A DNA stretch of 41,079 nucleotides from Pseudomonadota bacterium (GTDB taxonomy: Bacteria > Pseudomonadota > Gammaproteobacteria > Ga0077536), in the NCBI GenBank assembly GCA_027618655.1, contig JAQCEL010000009.1, forward strand, positions 1 through 41,079. The letters are read 5' to 3'. A program made the position numbers and the translations under genes. The notes below the pieces were generated by a model that was not told the DNA's origin, did no database searches, and worked only from the letters and a program-made list of their open reading frames with translations. Of this stretch, positions 8,222 to 16,992 are shown in pieces; position 1 is the stretch's first letter, and every line of letters begins with the position of its first letter.

Positions 8222-9580
8222 ATGCTAGATCCGGGCCTCAACAGCACCGACCAAGCAGTGCTTGATGCAACGGTTTCTCATATCGAAGATAGGGTCAAAA
8301 TACTTCGCGACACAGAGCCCTACTTAATTGATATGTCGGCCCGCGAGGCGACCTTATCATCCTATCTCGGCCACACTCTGGACGACAAGATCGCCTTATA
8401 CGAGATGGCGCGCGACTTGGGGTTTCATGATTTCGGATTATCAAATTTCTTCGCGTTCCCATCGGTATCCGACGGCTTTATGGAATACCTCGTCAACGGC
8501 GGGCACTCGCTAGATCCATTCTTCACCACTGTCGCGGTGGAACCATTAGTTGACGACCAACCATTTCCGATGGGCCCCGCGGCAACCCAAACCATGCACT
8601 ACGGTATACCGAATACCATCTTACTAGTTGAAACCCGGCCCGCGACCTTAGCCGCGATTGGTACCGACAATCAGAAAATGTTGGACGATTTGCGTCGGCA
8701 CATTCGCGAGTATCGAAGACTGTTGCCATCACGGACCGCGCGTCGCGGCCGTATTTATGTACGCCTCGCAGATCCGTTCGATACATATGATGAAAACCCG
8801 ACCTATCTCCTACAGATTATTAGAATGCTCGGCGAAGAAGACATTACCGGCATTCTTTTCGAAGATGTAAAAGGCACCAGGTTTCCGTTTGAGACTTATG
8901 CTTTAGTTAAGATGATGCGCCACTACCATCCGAAACCACGCAAAATACTGGCGCATCCGCATACCGCGAACGGCACGGAAGACGCTGCCGCTTTGGAGTG
9001 TATTCTTGCTGGCGGTGACGGCGTCTGGTCTGGCTTTACGCCACAGGCAGCCCAAGGCGGACACGGCTCTGCACTCATGTTTTTAACGAACCTGATGCGC
9101 GCGCGTAACCCTCATGTGAGGCGTCTATTTAATACCGAGAAGTTCCAAGAAGTCGCAGAACGAATGTGGCAGATACATGATCACATCGACATACCACCAA
9201 ATACGCCAGTGGTCGGTGAACGGGCCTATTTGTATGTGGATAAATACTTCGAGCAAACGGACGACCCGCGCGATCTCGATCCTAAATTGATTGGACGAGA
9301 GGCAGGCTATCAAATCATGCCGAGCTGGGCACCAGCTTATGTACTGCAAAGGCGTCTTGCGGAACTTGGGTACGATCACGATATTAGCCACAATTCGGCC
9401 TTGCACGGCAAAATGCGCGCGATGATGAATGCAGCACTAAACGAGGGTCGTCAGACGAAGTTTGATTATCCGGAGAATCTCGCCACGTTAGTGGAGCAAG
9501 CGCTGGCAGAACTGGGCGATACCACGCCGCCCGCCGACGATTCCGCTAGCGCAAGCGCGTTAACTCAACGCTATCGATAA
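8222..9580 (+). CDS. Divergent DRE-TIM (HMGL-like) lyase/aldolase-type protein
   Basis: A 452-residue protein that I place in the DRE-TIM metallolyase superfamily (HMG-CoA lyase, isopropylmalate and citramalate synthases). Near the N-terminus it has LIDMSAREATLSS (D37, R41, E42), standing where the family has its metal- and substrate-binding D-R-E set, followed by LDDKIALYEMARDLGFHDFG, which parallels the usual K-x-x-I-A-x-x-L-x-x-x-G element. At residues 245-247 it has HPH followed by NGTEDAAALECILAGGDGV, equivalent to the family's metal-binding H-x-H/N and the A-L-x-A-G-A strand. Both the motif spelling and the large C-terminal part (330-452) differ from well-known members, so the reaction is unknown. 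I chose the ATG at 8222 because GAGGGAG lies 8 bases upstream; a GTG at 8168 would add 18 residues. GST and WrbA genes follow on the same strand. Confidence 0.7.
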   Translation: MLDPGLNSTDQAVLDATVSHIEDRVKILRDTEPYLIDMSAREATLSSYLGHTLDDKIALYEMARDLGFHDFGLSNFFAFPSVSDGFMEYLVNGGHSLDPFFTTVAVEPLVDDQPFPMGPAATQTMHYGIPNTILLVETRPATLAAIGTDNQKMLDDLRRHIREYRRLLPSRTARRGRIYVRLADPFDTYDENPTYLLQIIRMLGEEDITGILFEDVKGTRFPFETYALVKMMRHYHPKPRKILAHPHTANGTEDAAALECILAGGDGVWSGFTPQAAQGGHGSALMFLTNLMRARNPHVRRLFNTEKFQEVAERMWQIHDHIDIPPNTPVVGERAYLYVDKYFEQTDDPRDLDPKLIGREAGYQIMPSWAPAYVLQRRLAELGYDHDISHNSALHGKMRAMMNAALNEGRQTKFDYPENLATLVEQALAELGDTTPPADDSASASALTQRYR

Positions 9581-9682
9581 GTCGTATCCGAAAATCGTCC
9601 CATTATTGAGTAGTTAATCCGCCACGTTTCCGCCTACAAGTTGCGGGCTCCCGATTCCAAGAACTAAAAAGGGTTAAACGTA

Positions 9683-10327
9683 ATGATCCTCTATGCAATC
9701 CCAATCAGCACCTACAGCGCCAAAGTAAGAATTGCGCTCGAGACGAAACGACTCGACTATCGTATGGAGCCACCTCCCGGCGGTTACAGCACACCAGAGT
9801 ATATGCAGCTCGTGCCATTAGGAACGATCCCCGCATTAGTCGATGGTGATTTCTGTTGCAGCGAATCCGATGTATTGATCGAGTATCTCGACGAAACTCA
9901 TCCGGAACCGGCACTTCTCTACGGATCACCAGCTCAACGAGCGCAGCAACGTTTCGTGGCGCGTTACCACGACATTTGGCTTGAACCTCATTTACGTCGC
10001 ACGTTTGCGCACGTTGATCCTGCGACCCGCGACGAAGCCGAACTGAACGGCCACTTGGATAAATTCCAAGACCGCATCGACAAGATTGAGTCACTAATCG
10101 ACCCAAGTCCGTATCTATGCGGTAACAAAATAAGCATCGCGGATTGTGCGTTTCCTGCGACGTTTACGCTTGCCGAATTGCTTTTGTCGGTCTTCGATCG
10201 AGAACTCCGGTTCGGTCCGAAAGTCCGGGCGTGGCGCGACGTTGTTTATCGTCACCCGGCCGTAAAGAAGGTAACGGACGAAAGTCGCGCAGCGACTTTG
10301 GACTGGATGAATAGCGGCGGCGGCTGA
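9683..10327 (+). CDS. Glutathione S-transferase family protein
   Basis: A 214-residue soluble protein with the two-part GST layout: an N-terminal thioredoxin-like domain (about 1-78) and an all-helical C-terminal domain (about 85-210). The segment at S9-TYSAKVRIAL is where the catalytic Ser/Tyr/Cys sits in the family. LGTIPALVDG carries the cis-proline loop, and ESDVLIEYLDE is the glutathione gamma-glutamyl binding segment. ISIADCAFPATF is the N-capping box region of the C-terminal domain. In aromatic catabolic clusters such GSTs isomerise ring-cleavage products or remove thiols and halogens; which applies here cannot be told. The start ATG has an AAAAAGGG upstream. It lies about 100 bases after the DRE-TIM gene and may share its transcript. 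Confidence 0.9.
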   Translation: MILYAIPISTYSAKVRIALETKRLDYRMEPPPGGYSTPEYMQLVPLGTIPALVDGDFCCSESDVLIEYLDETHPEPALLYGSPAQRAQQRFVARYHDIWLEPHLRRTFAHVDPATRDEAELNGHLDKFQDRIDKIESLIDPSPYLCGNKISIADCAFPATFTLAELLLSVFDRELRFGPKVRAWRDVVYRHPAVKKVTDESRAATLDWMNSGGG

Positions 10328-10433
10328 ATTCCGTCTGCCAAAGGCCCCCGCTGCAAGCCCCCCAGTTCGCTACATTTAGTGGCGCGACCTTCGGGTGCTA
10401 ACTCTATTTTTACAACCCAACAGGCGCTACCTT

Positions 10434-11099
10434 ATGACCAAGATCGCAATCGTCTACTTCAGTAGTTTCAAAGGCAACACGGAGTCGCTTGCTCATGCAG
10501 TAAAACGCGGCGCGGAATCCGTTCCGGATACGGAAGTTGCTTTGATCCATACTAAAGATGTCGATAAGCACTGGCAGACCTTACATGACGCCGATGCGAT
10601 CATATTTGGCACACCGACCTACATCGGAAGCGTCGCGGCGAAGTTCAAGGAATTTATTGAAAGACTCGCAGGCGAAGTCTGGTTGAAACGCTTGTGGATG
10701 AACAAAATCTCTGGCGGCTTTACGGTCTCTGCGGGGCGCAGCGGCGATAAACTAGCCTGCCTGCAGCAACTCGTCACATTTGCGAGCCAAATGGGCATGA
10801 TCTGGGTTCCGATGCGCATCACCGGCGGCAATTATTCAAGTCAAGGTAGCGAACAAGATCTGAACCGCATGGCTGGCTATCTCGGCGTGATGGCGCAAGC
10901 GAATATCGATGAACCCGCAGAACTCGCGCCACCTGCTAGTGACATCGCCACGGCCGAATTACATGGCAATCATATTGCGAACGTGGCACGCCAGTTTAGG
11001 CACGGTCGCCAGGCCCTGCCCGCCGTATATGATGAGTATGCGAACCAGACTCCTGATGGGTCCGGCTCACCGTTGAGTTTGGCGGATTTAATGGCGTGA
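10434..11099 (+). CDS. WrbA-type flavodoxin/NAD(P)H:quinone oxidoreductase family protein
   Basis: A 221-residue flavodoxin-fold protein. The FMN phosphate-binding loop is SSFKGNTESLA at residues 10-20. GTPTYIGSVAAKFKEFIE (after about residue 60) and FTVSAGRSGDK match the WrbA/flavodoxin family loops that hold the isoalloxazine ring. Family members reduce quinones by two electrons using NAD(P)H, protecting from semiquinone cycling. I use the ATG at 10434, because an upstream in-frame GTG at 10395 would add 13 residues before the canonical first strand. Its C-terminal part has a non-standard, proline-rich stretch (ELAPPASDIATAE) not typical of WrbA. Position after a GST and an aromatic oxidation operon fits a quinone-detoxifying role, which is inferred. 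Confidence 0.85.
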   Translation: MTKIAIVYFSSFKGNTESLAHAVKRGAESVPDTEVALIHTKDVDKHWQTLHDADAIIFGTPTYIGSVAAKFKEFIERLAGEVWLKRLWMNKISGGFTVSAGRSGDKLACLQQLVTFASQMGMIWVPMRITGGNYSSQGSEQDLNRMAGYLGVMAQANIDEPAELAPPASDIATAELHGNHIANVARQFRHGRQALPAVYDEYANQTPDGSGSPLSLADLMA

Positions 11100-11211
11100 T
11101 TTACGCAAGTGCTTAAACAAGTTTCACACACGCCTAAATCTGTACCTGGGGGTGAGTGAGGGCTGCGGGAGCCAGCACATCAAGAGTCGAAATAACGGCG
11201 AGGATCCGAGC

Positions 11212-11239
11212 AAAAAAAGGGCCGCTTTCGCGGCCCTTT
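11212..11239 (-). terminator. Intrinsic terminator of the DUF1329 gene
   Basis: A perfect 10-bp stem (arms 11216-11225 and 11230-11239) is closed by a four-base loop that reads GAAA on the minus strand. On that strand the stem is followed by a run of seven T. It lies about 45 bases beyond the stop codon of the minus-strand DUF1329 gene. On the plus strand only three T follow, so it may weakly terminate the convergent WrbA transcript as well. Confidence 0.9.
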
Positions 11240-11282
11240 CAATGTGTAGTCTACTGACCTACGGATAAATTAAGTGATTAGC

Positions 11283-12656
11283 TTAACGACCCTCGGTTAG
11301 ATAGTTCACGTCCATCGTCCGTTTAACTTTCTTGAACTCTGGGAACGGGTAGCTGTTACCGAAACAAGGTACCAATGTGCCACGACCGTTCTGATGATCG
11401 ATCACGTTGATACTTTGGAAGCTCGGTACGCGTACGCCTGGAGGTGTCGGCTTGCCGCCGTATGATTCCTCGGTTGCGCTGTAACCTGGATCTTCGGTCC
11501 AGTTTTTCGACATCTGCCAGGTTTTCCACAATTCACCGGCTTTATCGAACGCATTGGCAAAAAAGCTCATGCCCGTTTGCTTTTCGTTATACAGGAACTT
11601 CTCAGAATACGGATGACCTGAATCGACCGGGATCTGGTTGAGTACCCAGTAATCGCGGAGCTGCCAATCGTCTAACATCGACCAACCATTCGGTCCGTAG
11701 TAGACCGCGGTGACGTTGCGCGAAGCATTGATCGCCAGGATCCTGGCGTCACCCATGTGAACCCACTTATGCTCCATCGGACGACCGTTAAATCCGTAGA
11801 AATCTTCTAGGGTGTGGTCGGTACCTAACAACGAATCCGATTTCACTTCCACCGAGATTCGACGCACTCTGCGCAGGCTTGGAATATAAGCCCACGAGTC
11901 ATCCGCTTTACGCGGATCGTCGTAGCGCAAAATCAAGAACGCGGTACCGGCGATATCGAATGGGGAAACGAAGCCAGTGTATTCACGGAAGTTGGTATTC
12001 TTCGCGAACCCTTGGCCGTTGTTAAATTTATAATCAGACTCAGGTAAGTCCGAGCGGTGTGACATGAGTACTCTTTGGTATGGTCCGCGCAATAAGCGTT
12101 CGAAACTGCCGCCGCCAAGATAATTCTGCTTGAATTTTCCGCCATCCGCGTTTACTGCTTCGTGGTTTTCGTGCGACCCACCTGGGCGAACCCAAACCCA
12201 CTGCACGTCCGCGACGCTAACACCGGCATGTTGCCATCTGAACATGTAGTTCCAGATCGCGCGCCAACCGTCTTCGGCGCTACCAGCAACAAATTTCTCT
12301 GGATCGAACGGCCGACCGGCTGTGTAATTTTCAAGTGCGCCGTCGGCTGCGAGGCTTGCTTGTCCGGCGAATTTTTTCGTCACCTCGATATAATCAGCGC
12401 GCGGGCTTAAATCAGTCGGCGCTACAATCTTCATTTCCATTCCTTCAAAGATCAGCGAATCTTGCTGTTCTTTCGGAATGAATGGTCGAATCAAATCCGA
12501 ATTCTCAAACGTAATAGTGTCGCCAGCCGCAAACTGTGGTGTGGCTGCCTGGTTTTCTTTTAGCCAGGCCAAATGGTCGTCGCGCGTATAAGCACTACCG
12601 AGTATTGGCTGTGCTGCCAATAGTACCGCGAGTGCGTATTGCATCGATTTCAACAT
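11283..12656 (-). CDS. DUF1329 family exported protein
   Basis: A 457-residue protein with a Sec signal peptide (about residues 1-22, MLKSMQYALAVLLAAQPILGSA). The rest matches the DUF1329 family: segments such as SPFDIAGTAFLILRY, WAYIPSLRRVRRI, the DFYGFNGRP loop and WQLRDYWVLNQ are characteristic. The family is common in gammaproteobacteria, is thought to adopt a LolA/LppX-like lipid-carrier fold, and is often encoded beside DUF1302 outer-membrane proteins and MMPL/RND permeases. Here those partners are absent, which is unusual. The start ATG is preceded on its strand by GGGAGAAG with good spacing. It forms its own transcription unit with a clear terminator. A role in lipid or hydrophobic-substrate handling at the envelope is possible but unproven. 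Confidence 0.9.
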   Translation of the reverse strand: MLKSMQYALAVLLAAQPILGSAYTRDDHLAWLKENQAATPQFAAGDTITFENSDLIRPFIPKEQQDSLIFEGMEMKIVAPTDLSPRADYIEVTKKFAGQASLAADGALENYTAGRPFDPEKFVAGSAEDGWRAIWNYMFRWQHAGVSVADVQWVWVRPGGSHENHEAVNADGGKFKQNYLGGGSFERLLRGPYQRVLMSHRSDLPESDYKFNNGQGFAKNTNFREYTGFVSPFDIAGTAFLILRYDDPRKADDSWAYIPSLRRVRRISVEVKSDSLLGTDHTLEDFYGFNGRPMEHKWVHMGDARILAINASRNVTAVYYGPNGWSMLDDWQLRDYWVLNQIPVDSGHPYSEKFLYNEKQTGMSFFANAFDKAGELWKTWQMSKNWTEDPGYSATEESYGGKPTPPGVRVPSFQSINVIDHQNGRGTLVPCFGNSYPFPEFKKVKRTMDVNYLTEGR

Positions 12657-13060
12657 CGTTACTTCTCCCGAATTATTTATTTCACGCGCGAGGGTACACG
12701 AGCTTATGTGAAGATTTCGTCAACAGAGCAGAATCCCCCCGTTCGGGCCTTGGCGCTAGGGTTCTACAGTAGGGACGCGGGCGGCAACACGATCATCATT
12801 CGCGGTCGGTCTTAAGTTAGCAAGATGGACGCATTATGTTGCGTCGCAATAAGTGATTATCTGTCCGGCAGACGCGAACACCCTTGCAGGTTAGCAAACG
12901 AGCATCGAGATCCCGGTCGAAGTCCACGACCGACGTGTCCGTAGTCGAGGAGGCTGTTGCTGTCGCCTTGTCATTCGAAGTCGCGACTACAGAATCAGAA
13001 AATCTCAATCGTTCGAACGTCGTTACCGTTGCGCCACGACGCACAATCGTCGAGCGCAGA
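12657..13060. other. Intergenic region upstream of the DUF1329 gene
   Basis: About 400 bases separating the DUF1329 gene from the stop of the sodium:solute symporter, both on the minus strand. The short open frames here on both strands have no ribosome site and no recognisable protein character. The DUF1329 promoter must lie in its left part, but I cannot fix its boxes. No repeat or RNA structure stands out. Confidence 0.5.
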
Positions 13061-14425
13061 TTAGTTTTTAAGTCGCCACCCGCAGCCGACATAAAGCGCT
13101 AAACACAAAATCAACGTAGCCAGCCAAGGCGCATCTAAACCTAGTAATTCCCCACCGACGAACGGGCCAAATATACCCACTGTTAAGGTGATGAGCGCGG
13201 TGGTTGGGCCGCCAATCTTTGTGTAGAGACCAACAACGACAATCACCACGAGTCCCGCCGTCCCGATCGAGTCTGCGAATATCACGAGCTCCAAGATCCG
13301 CTCTCCTAGTATCGCAATTAGCCACGCGACCGCCCCCGCAACGACCACCATGGCACGATTAAGCAAAAGTCGTTTCTTTTCAGCAAAATCGCCGAACGCT
13401 GGTACGAGTATGTTGTGCGAGAGTAACGCCGAGACCGTAAGCAAGCCACTATCGATCGTCGATAGAATCGCCGACACCAACGCGCCCATAAAAATCATAG
13501 ACAACCACGGCGTGAGTAATTGCGCAGCCAGCATTGGTAGAAAGTTATCGCCACTGCCTAAGGTCACACCGAGTTGCGGCGCGGCGAGGGCAATTGTGAC
13601 TGGTAACACGCCAATCGTGAGGTAAAAAACGGAAGCAAGAAAGCACGCTTGGCGGGCGACCCGCGGCGTTCGCGCTGCAAGAATCCGCGCTAGCGCGACT
13701 TGACTCACGAGCGAACCCAGAATGGGAATCGCCCACAGCTCAAGCCTCGCGAAAGAACTTTCGCCACTCGGCACGAGTCTTAATTGCTCGGGCGCAATGT
13801 TGGTATAAAGCGCCCCGAGTCCGCCAGCTAATTGAACCACGGTCACGAATAAGATCACGATACCGATGATTACTACCGAACCTTGGATCGCATCCGTCCA
13901 AATATCGCCAAGCAAGCCACCGAGGCTCGTATAAATCACGACGAATATCGCGGCAAGTGTGATACCAAGGGTGAGATCGATACCGATCATTGCTTCTAGA
14001 ATATTGCCGAAGGCAAGCAGTTGTGCGCCTGCCCATGTCACCACGCTGGGAATTAGGATGAGCGAACCGAGCCATTCGATTCGTCGCCCGAAACGCGCCG
14101 CGAGGAAATCTCCGATGGTGAGATAGCCGCGCTCACGCATCTTAAACGCAAGCAACACCCCCATCAGCAATAAGGTCAGCGCATAGCCGAATGGATCGGC
14201 CCTGGCACCTGATAGTCCTTGCTCGGCGACCATCGCGCTAGAGCCCATCATGGTCTCCGCGCCAAACCACGTAGCGAACAGCGATAAAGCAACCAGCGGT
14301 AAACCTAACGACTGTCCGGCGACAAGGAAGTCACCTTCCGTTGCAACCCGACGCGAGGCCCACACTGAAATTCCGAGCTGCAACAGCAGCCAGGCACCTA
14401 AAGCTAGTGCAACCGGTGTATTCAA
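13061..14425 (-). CDS. Sodium:solute symporter (SSS) family transporter
   Basis: A 454-residue integral membrane protein with about 12-13 hydrophobic segments and the hallmark start of the SSS family: EGDFLVAGQSLGLPLVALSLFATWFGAETMMG at the end of the first and in the second helix. GGLLGDIWTDAIQGSVVIIG is the well-known family segment in the middle, and TIDSGLLTVSALLSHNI marks the later sodium-site helix. Members import sugars, amino acids, carboxylates or urea with Na+; the substrate cannot be read from the sequence. The start is a TTG at 14425, and an in-frame stop lies eight codons upstream, so no longer start is possible. It sits alone, divergent from the beta-propeller-type gene at 14783. 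Confidence 0.9.
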   Translation of the reverse strand: MNTPVALALGAWLLLQLGISVWASRRVATEGDFLVAGQSLGLPLVALSLFATWFGAETMMGSSAMVAEQGLSGARADPFGYALTLLLMGVLLAFKMRERGYLTIGDFLAARFGRRIEWLGSLILIPSVVTWAGAQLLAFGNILEAMIGIDLTLGITLAAIFVVIYTSLGGLLGDIWTDAIQGSVVIIGIVILFVTVVQLAGGLGALYTNIAPEQLRLVPSGESSFARLELWAIPILGSLVSQVALARILAARTPRVARQACFLASVFYLTIGVLPVTIALAAPQLGVTLGSGDNFLPMLAAQLLTPWLSMIFMGALVSAILSTIDSGLLTVSALLSHNILVPAFGDFAEKKRLLLNRAMVVVAGAVAWLIAILGERILELVIFADSIGTAGLVVIVVVGLYTKIGGPTTALITLTVGIFGPFVGGELLGLDAPWLATLILCLALYVGCGWRLKN

Positions 14426-14782
14426 GGTTGTAAATTTCTGCGTAAGTTAAAGAATTGAACGGATCAGTGCGTGTGAATTTTTCAGCCCTTGCGACAAATG
14501 GTATCGGGACTAGGTAGAACCATGTCCGGTGTAACGCAACACATCCGATGCCATTTCGAACCAGCTAGTGTAATTGTAGTGTCCGTCCGAGCGTAGGTCA
14601 TTATATCCGGGGCGGCACTCTGCGGACCCGGTACCCGATGAATCCACACGACGAAGGTCGCGATCATATCGTGTGCGGCATTCATAAGCTGGTAGCGATG
14701 ACTGCGCTTAGCCTATTCAAGCCTCGACTCTCCAGCTCACGCTGCCTACCATGTGCAGAAGATGCAACTCTGGGGAATGCAC
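14426..14782. other. Divergent promoter region
   Basis: About 350 bases between the symporter gene (minus) and the large exported protein (plus). It must hold both promoters, but no clear -35/-10 pair, operator or RNA structure can be picked out. Short open frames here lack ribosome sites. Confidence 0.4.
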
Positions 14783-16900
14783 ATGCCACTGATATTGAAC
14801 AAACAGTATCTAAATTTATTTATATGGGGCTTGTTGGTGCTGGTGACCTGCTGCGCCGACGCAACGCAGGATTACCTATCCGGGGTGGTCCGCTCTGGGA
14901 CCGGTGATCCTGAAGCTGGCGTATGGGTGATCGCGGCAACGCAAACGCTGGGTACTCCCTATCGCAAAATTGTCGTCACGGACGAGCAGGGTCAGTTCGC
15001 TGTTCCCGAACTACCTGATGCCAGTTACACCGTTTGGGTCCGCGGTTACGGGCTAGTGGACTCTGAGCCGGTCAAAGCAGTGCCAGGTGCACCGTTACAA
15101 TTGAACGTCAAGCGCGCCACAGACCCGGTGCAAGCTGCGCTAGTTTATCCCGCAAGTTATTGGCTTTCGCTGTTCGAGCCACCGCCGGCAAGCGCATTCG
15201 GCGGAGCATCGGCAGCCGCCGACAGTGATGTATTCACGGGTGTTCGCAATGCGGCGGCAACCGATCCATTCGACTCGTCTCGCCAGTGGTTAGCGCAGTT
15301 CAAACTCGATTGCGTGCTGTGTCATCAACTTGGCTCGGCCGTCACGCGCTTGCCGACGGCAGCGAGTTTTGATCATGGTTTTCTTAAAGCCGCAGCGATG
15401 AAATATTTTGCCGATCGACTAGGACAACCACGGCTAGTGGATTCGCTCGCCGCATGGGGTGAAGGGATCCGCAATGGGGACGCGCCTGACGCGCCGCCAC
15501 GGCCCTTTGGTATAGAACGTAATATCGTGATCACGCAATGGGCCTGGGGCGATAACTACACTTACGCACACGATGAAATCGTATCGGATAAGCGCGACCC
15601 GACAGTCAACGCGGGCGGGCCAGTCTATGGGATCGATCTGGCTAACGACTATCTGCTTATCGTCGATCCGAACAAGCACACTACCACACGCTTGAAAGTT
15701 CCGACCCGCGATGGGTTCGCGACAGACTGGTGTGCACAAACCTATAAATCCATGGACGGCGACGACGTCGTCCCCTTCGGGTTCGGTACGCTCGGCTGCC
15801 CGTGGCCGGGCGGGCTGTCCGCGCATGCGGGTAGTTATCAAAATCCAGCGAACCCGCATAATCCAATGATGGATGCGCAAGGTCGCGTTTGGTTAACAAC
15901 CCAAATCCGTCGCCAGTGGGCAGCTGATGCGCCAGATTTTTGCAAACAGGATCCACTCATCGCAAATTATCGCCACCACCGTCAGCTCGGATACTACGAC
16001 CCCGCTAGCAACGAGTTCGAACTCGTTGATACATGCTACGGCACACATCATTTGCAGTTCGACGATAAAGGCGTTTTGTGGACTAGTGGTGACGACTACC
16101 TCATTGGTTGGTTTGATCCGGCTAAATACGACCCGAAGAACCCAACGACGCTAGAAGCCGCGCACGGTTACTCCGAAGTGCGCATTGATACCAATGGCGA
16201 CCGCGAACCCGATGCGCCGCTCGTCGGGTTTCACTACGGGGTGATCCCGAATCCAGTCGACCACAGCGTGTGGAGCGCGGTGACGCCAGGGATCACGAGT
16301 CCGGCCGGCGAGCCAGGCTATATATTGCGCTACGATCCGGTAAAGGATCGCCACGAAGCTTACGCACCACGCAGTCCTGGCATGGGGCCACGCGGAATCG
16401 ATGTCGATACACAAGGAAAAATTTGGACAGCACTCGCCGGCAGCGGCCAGCTCGCTAAATTTGATCGCAGCCTATGCAAACAAACCTGGGGTAGTGGTCA
16501 ACAATGTGCAGAAGGCTGGACGTATTGGCGGATCCCCGCGCCCATCTTCAAAGGCTACGATCCGACGCTCGTCGAAGGATCGACCGACATGCATTATTAC
16601 CTGTGGGTTGATCAATTCGATACCTTGGGTTTGGGTCGAGACGTCGTCGTTGTAAACGGCACGAACTCCGATTCGCTGATCGCGTTTTTGCCCACCACTG
16701 AGAAGTTTGTCGTTATCCGTGTGCCCTATCCGCTTAACACTTACACGCGCGGGCTTGATGGTCGAATCGATGATCCGAGCACTGGCTGGAAGGGACGTGG
16801 ACTATGGTTTACGAATGGACTCGATCCAATCATTCATTCAGAACAGCAACGTTCCTATGTGGCAAAAATCCAGATCCGCCCTAACCCGCTCGCCCATTAA
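14783..16900 (+). CDS. Exported carboxypeptidase-regulatory/streptogramin-lyase-like protein with a CxxCH motif
   Basis: A 705-residue exported protein. A signal peptide (MPLILNKQYLNLFIWGLLVL, ending near CCADA) is followed by a carboxypeptidase-regulatory-like beta-sandwich (about 28-115: SGVVRSGTGDPEAGVWVIA, PDASYTVWVRGYG). Then comes a single haem-binding motif C177-VL-C180-H181. From about residue 240 the chain looks like a Vgb/streptogramin-lyase-type beta-propeller, with repeated blades such as DAQGRVWLTT, DDKGVLWTSGDDYLIGWFDP and DTQGKIWTALAGSGQLAKFD. The same architecture is annotated only by domain in gammaproteobacteria; I know no characterised enzyme. I chose the ATG at 14783 because GGGGAA lies at good distance; an ATG at 14753 would lengthen the signal peptide. 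Possible periplasmic redox or binding protein; the function is unknown. Confidence 0.8.
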   Translation: MPLILNKQYLNLFIWGLLVLVTCCADATQDYLSGVVRSGTGDPEAGVWVIAATQTLGTPYRKIVVTDEQGQFAVPELPDASYTVWVRGYGLVDSEPVKAVPGAPLQLNVKRATDPVQAALVYPASYWLSLFEPPPASAFGGASAAADSDVFTGVRNAAATDPFDSSRQWLAQFKLDCVLCHQLGSAVTRLPTAASFDHGFLKAAAMKYFADRLGQPRLVDSLAAWGEGIRNGDAPDAPPRPFGIERNIVITQWAWGDNYTYAHDEIVSDKRDPTVNAGGPVYGIDLANDYLLIVDPNKHTTTRLKVPTRDGFATDWCAQTYKSMDGDDVVPFGFGTLGCPWPGGLSAHAGSYQNPANPHNPMMDAQGRVWLTTQIRRQWAADAPDFCKQDPLIANYRHHRQLGYYDPASNEFELVDTCYGTHHLQFDDKGVLWTSGDDYLIGWFDPAKYDPKNPTTLEAAHGYSEVRIDTNGDREPDAPLVGFHYGVIPNPVDHSVWSAVTPGITSPAGEPGYILRYDPVKDRHEAYAPRSPGMGPRGIDVDTQGKIWTALAGSGQLAKFDRSLCKQTWGSGQQCAEGWTYWRIPAPIFKGYDPTLVEGSTDMHYYLWVDQFDTLGLGRDVVVVNGTNSDSLIAFLPTTEKFVVIRVPYPLNTYTRGLDGRIDDPSTGWKGRGLWFTNGLDPIIHSEQQRSYVAKIQIRPNPLAH

Positions 16901-16992
16901 CGTTCGGCAATTTCACGAGGTCGGAGCGCGCCAGTTTTCATTTTACGCACGGATGTCGTCCCCGACGCTCGATTGCTCGGCGTCGGCGCAAC

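Noticed and set aside
12817..13102. Open frames on both strands between the DUF1329 and symporter genes
   Set aside because: No ribosome sites, overlap with each other and with the symporter end, and low-complexity composition (SSTTDTSVV) typical of chance frames.
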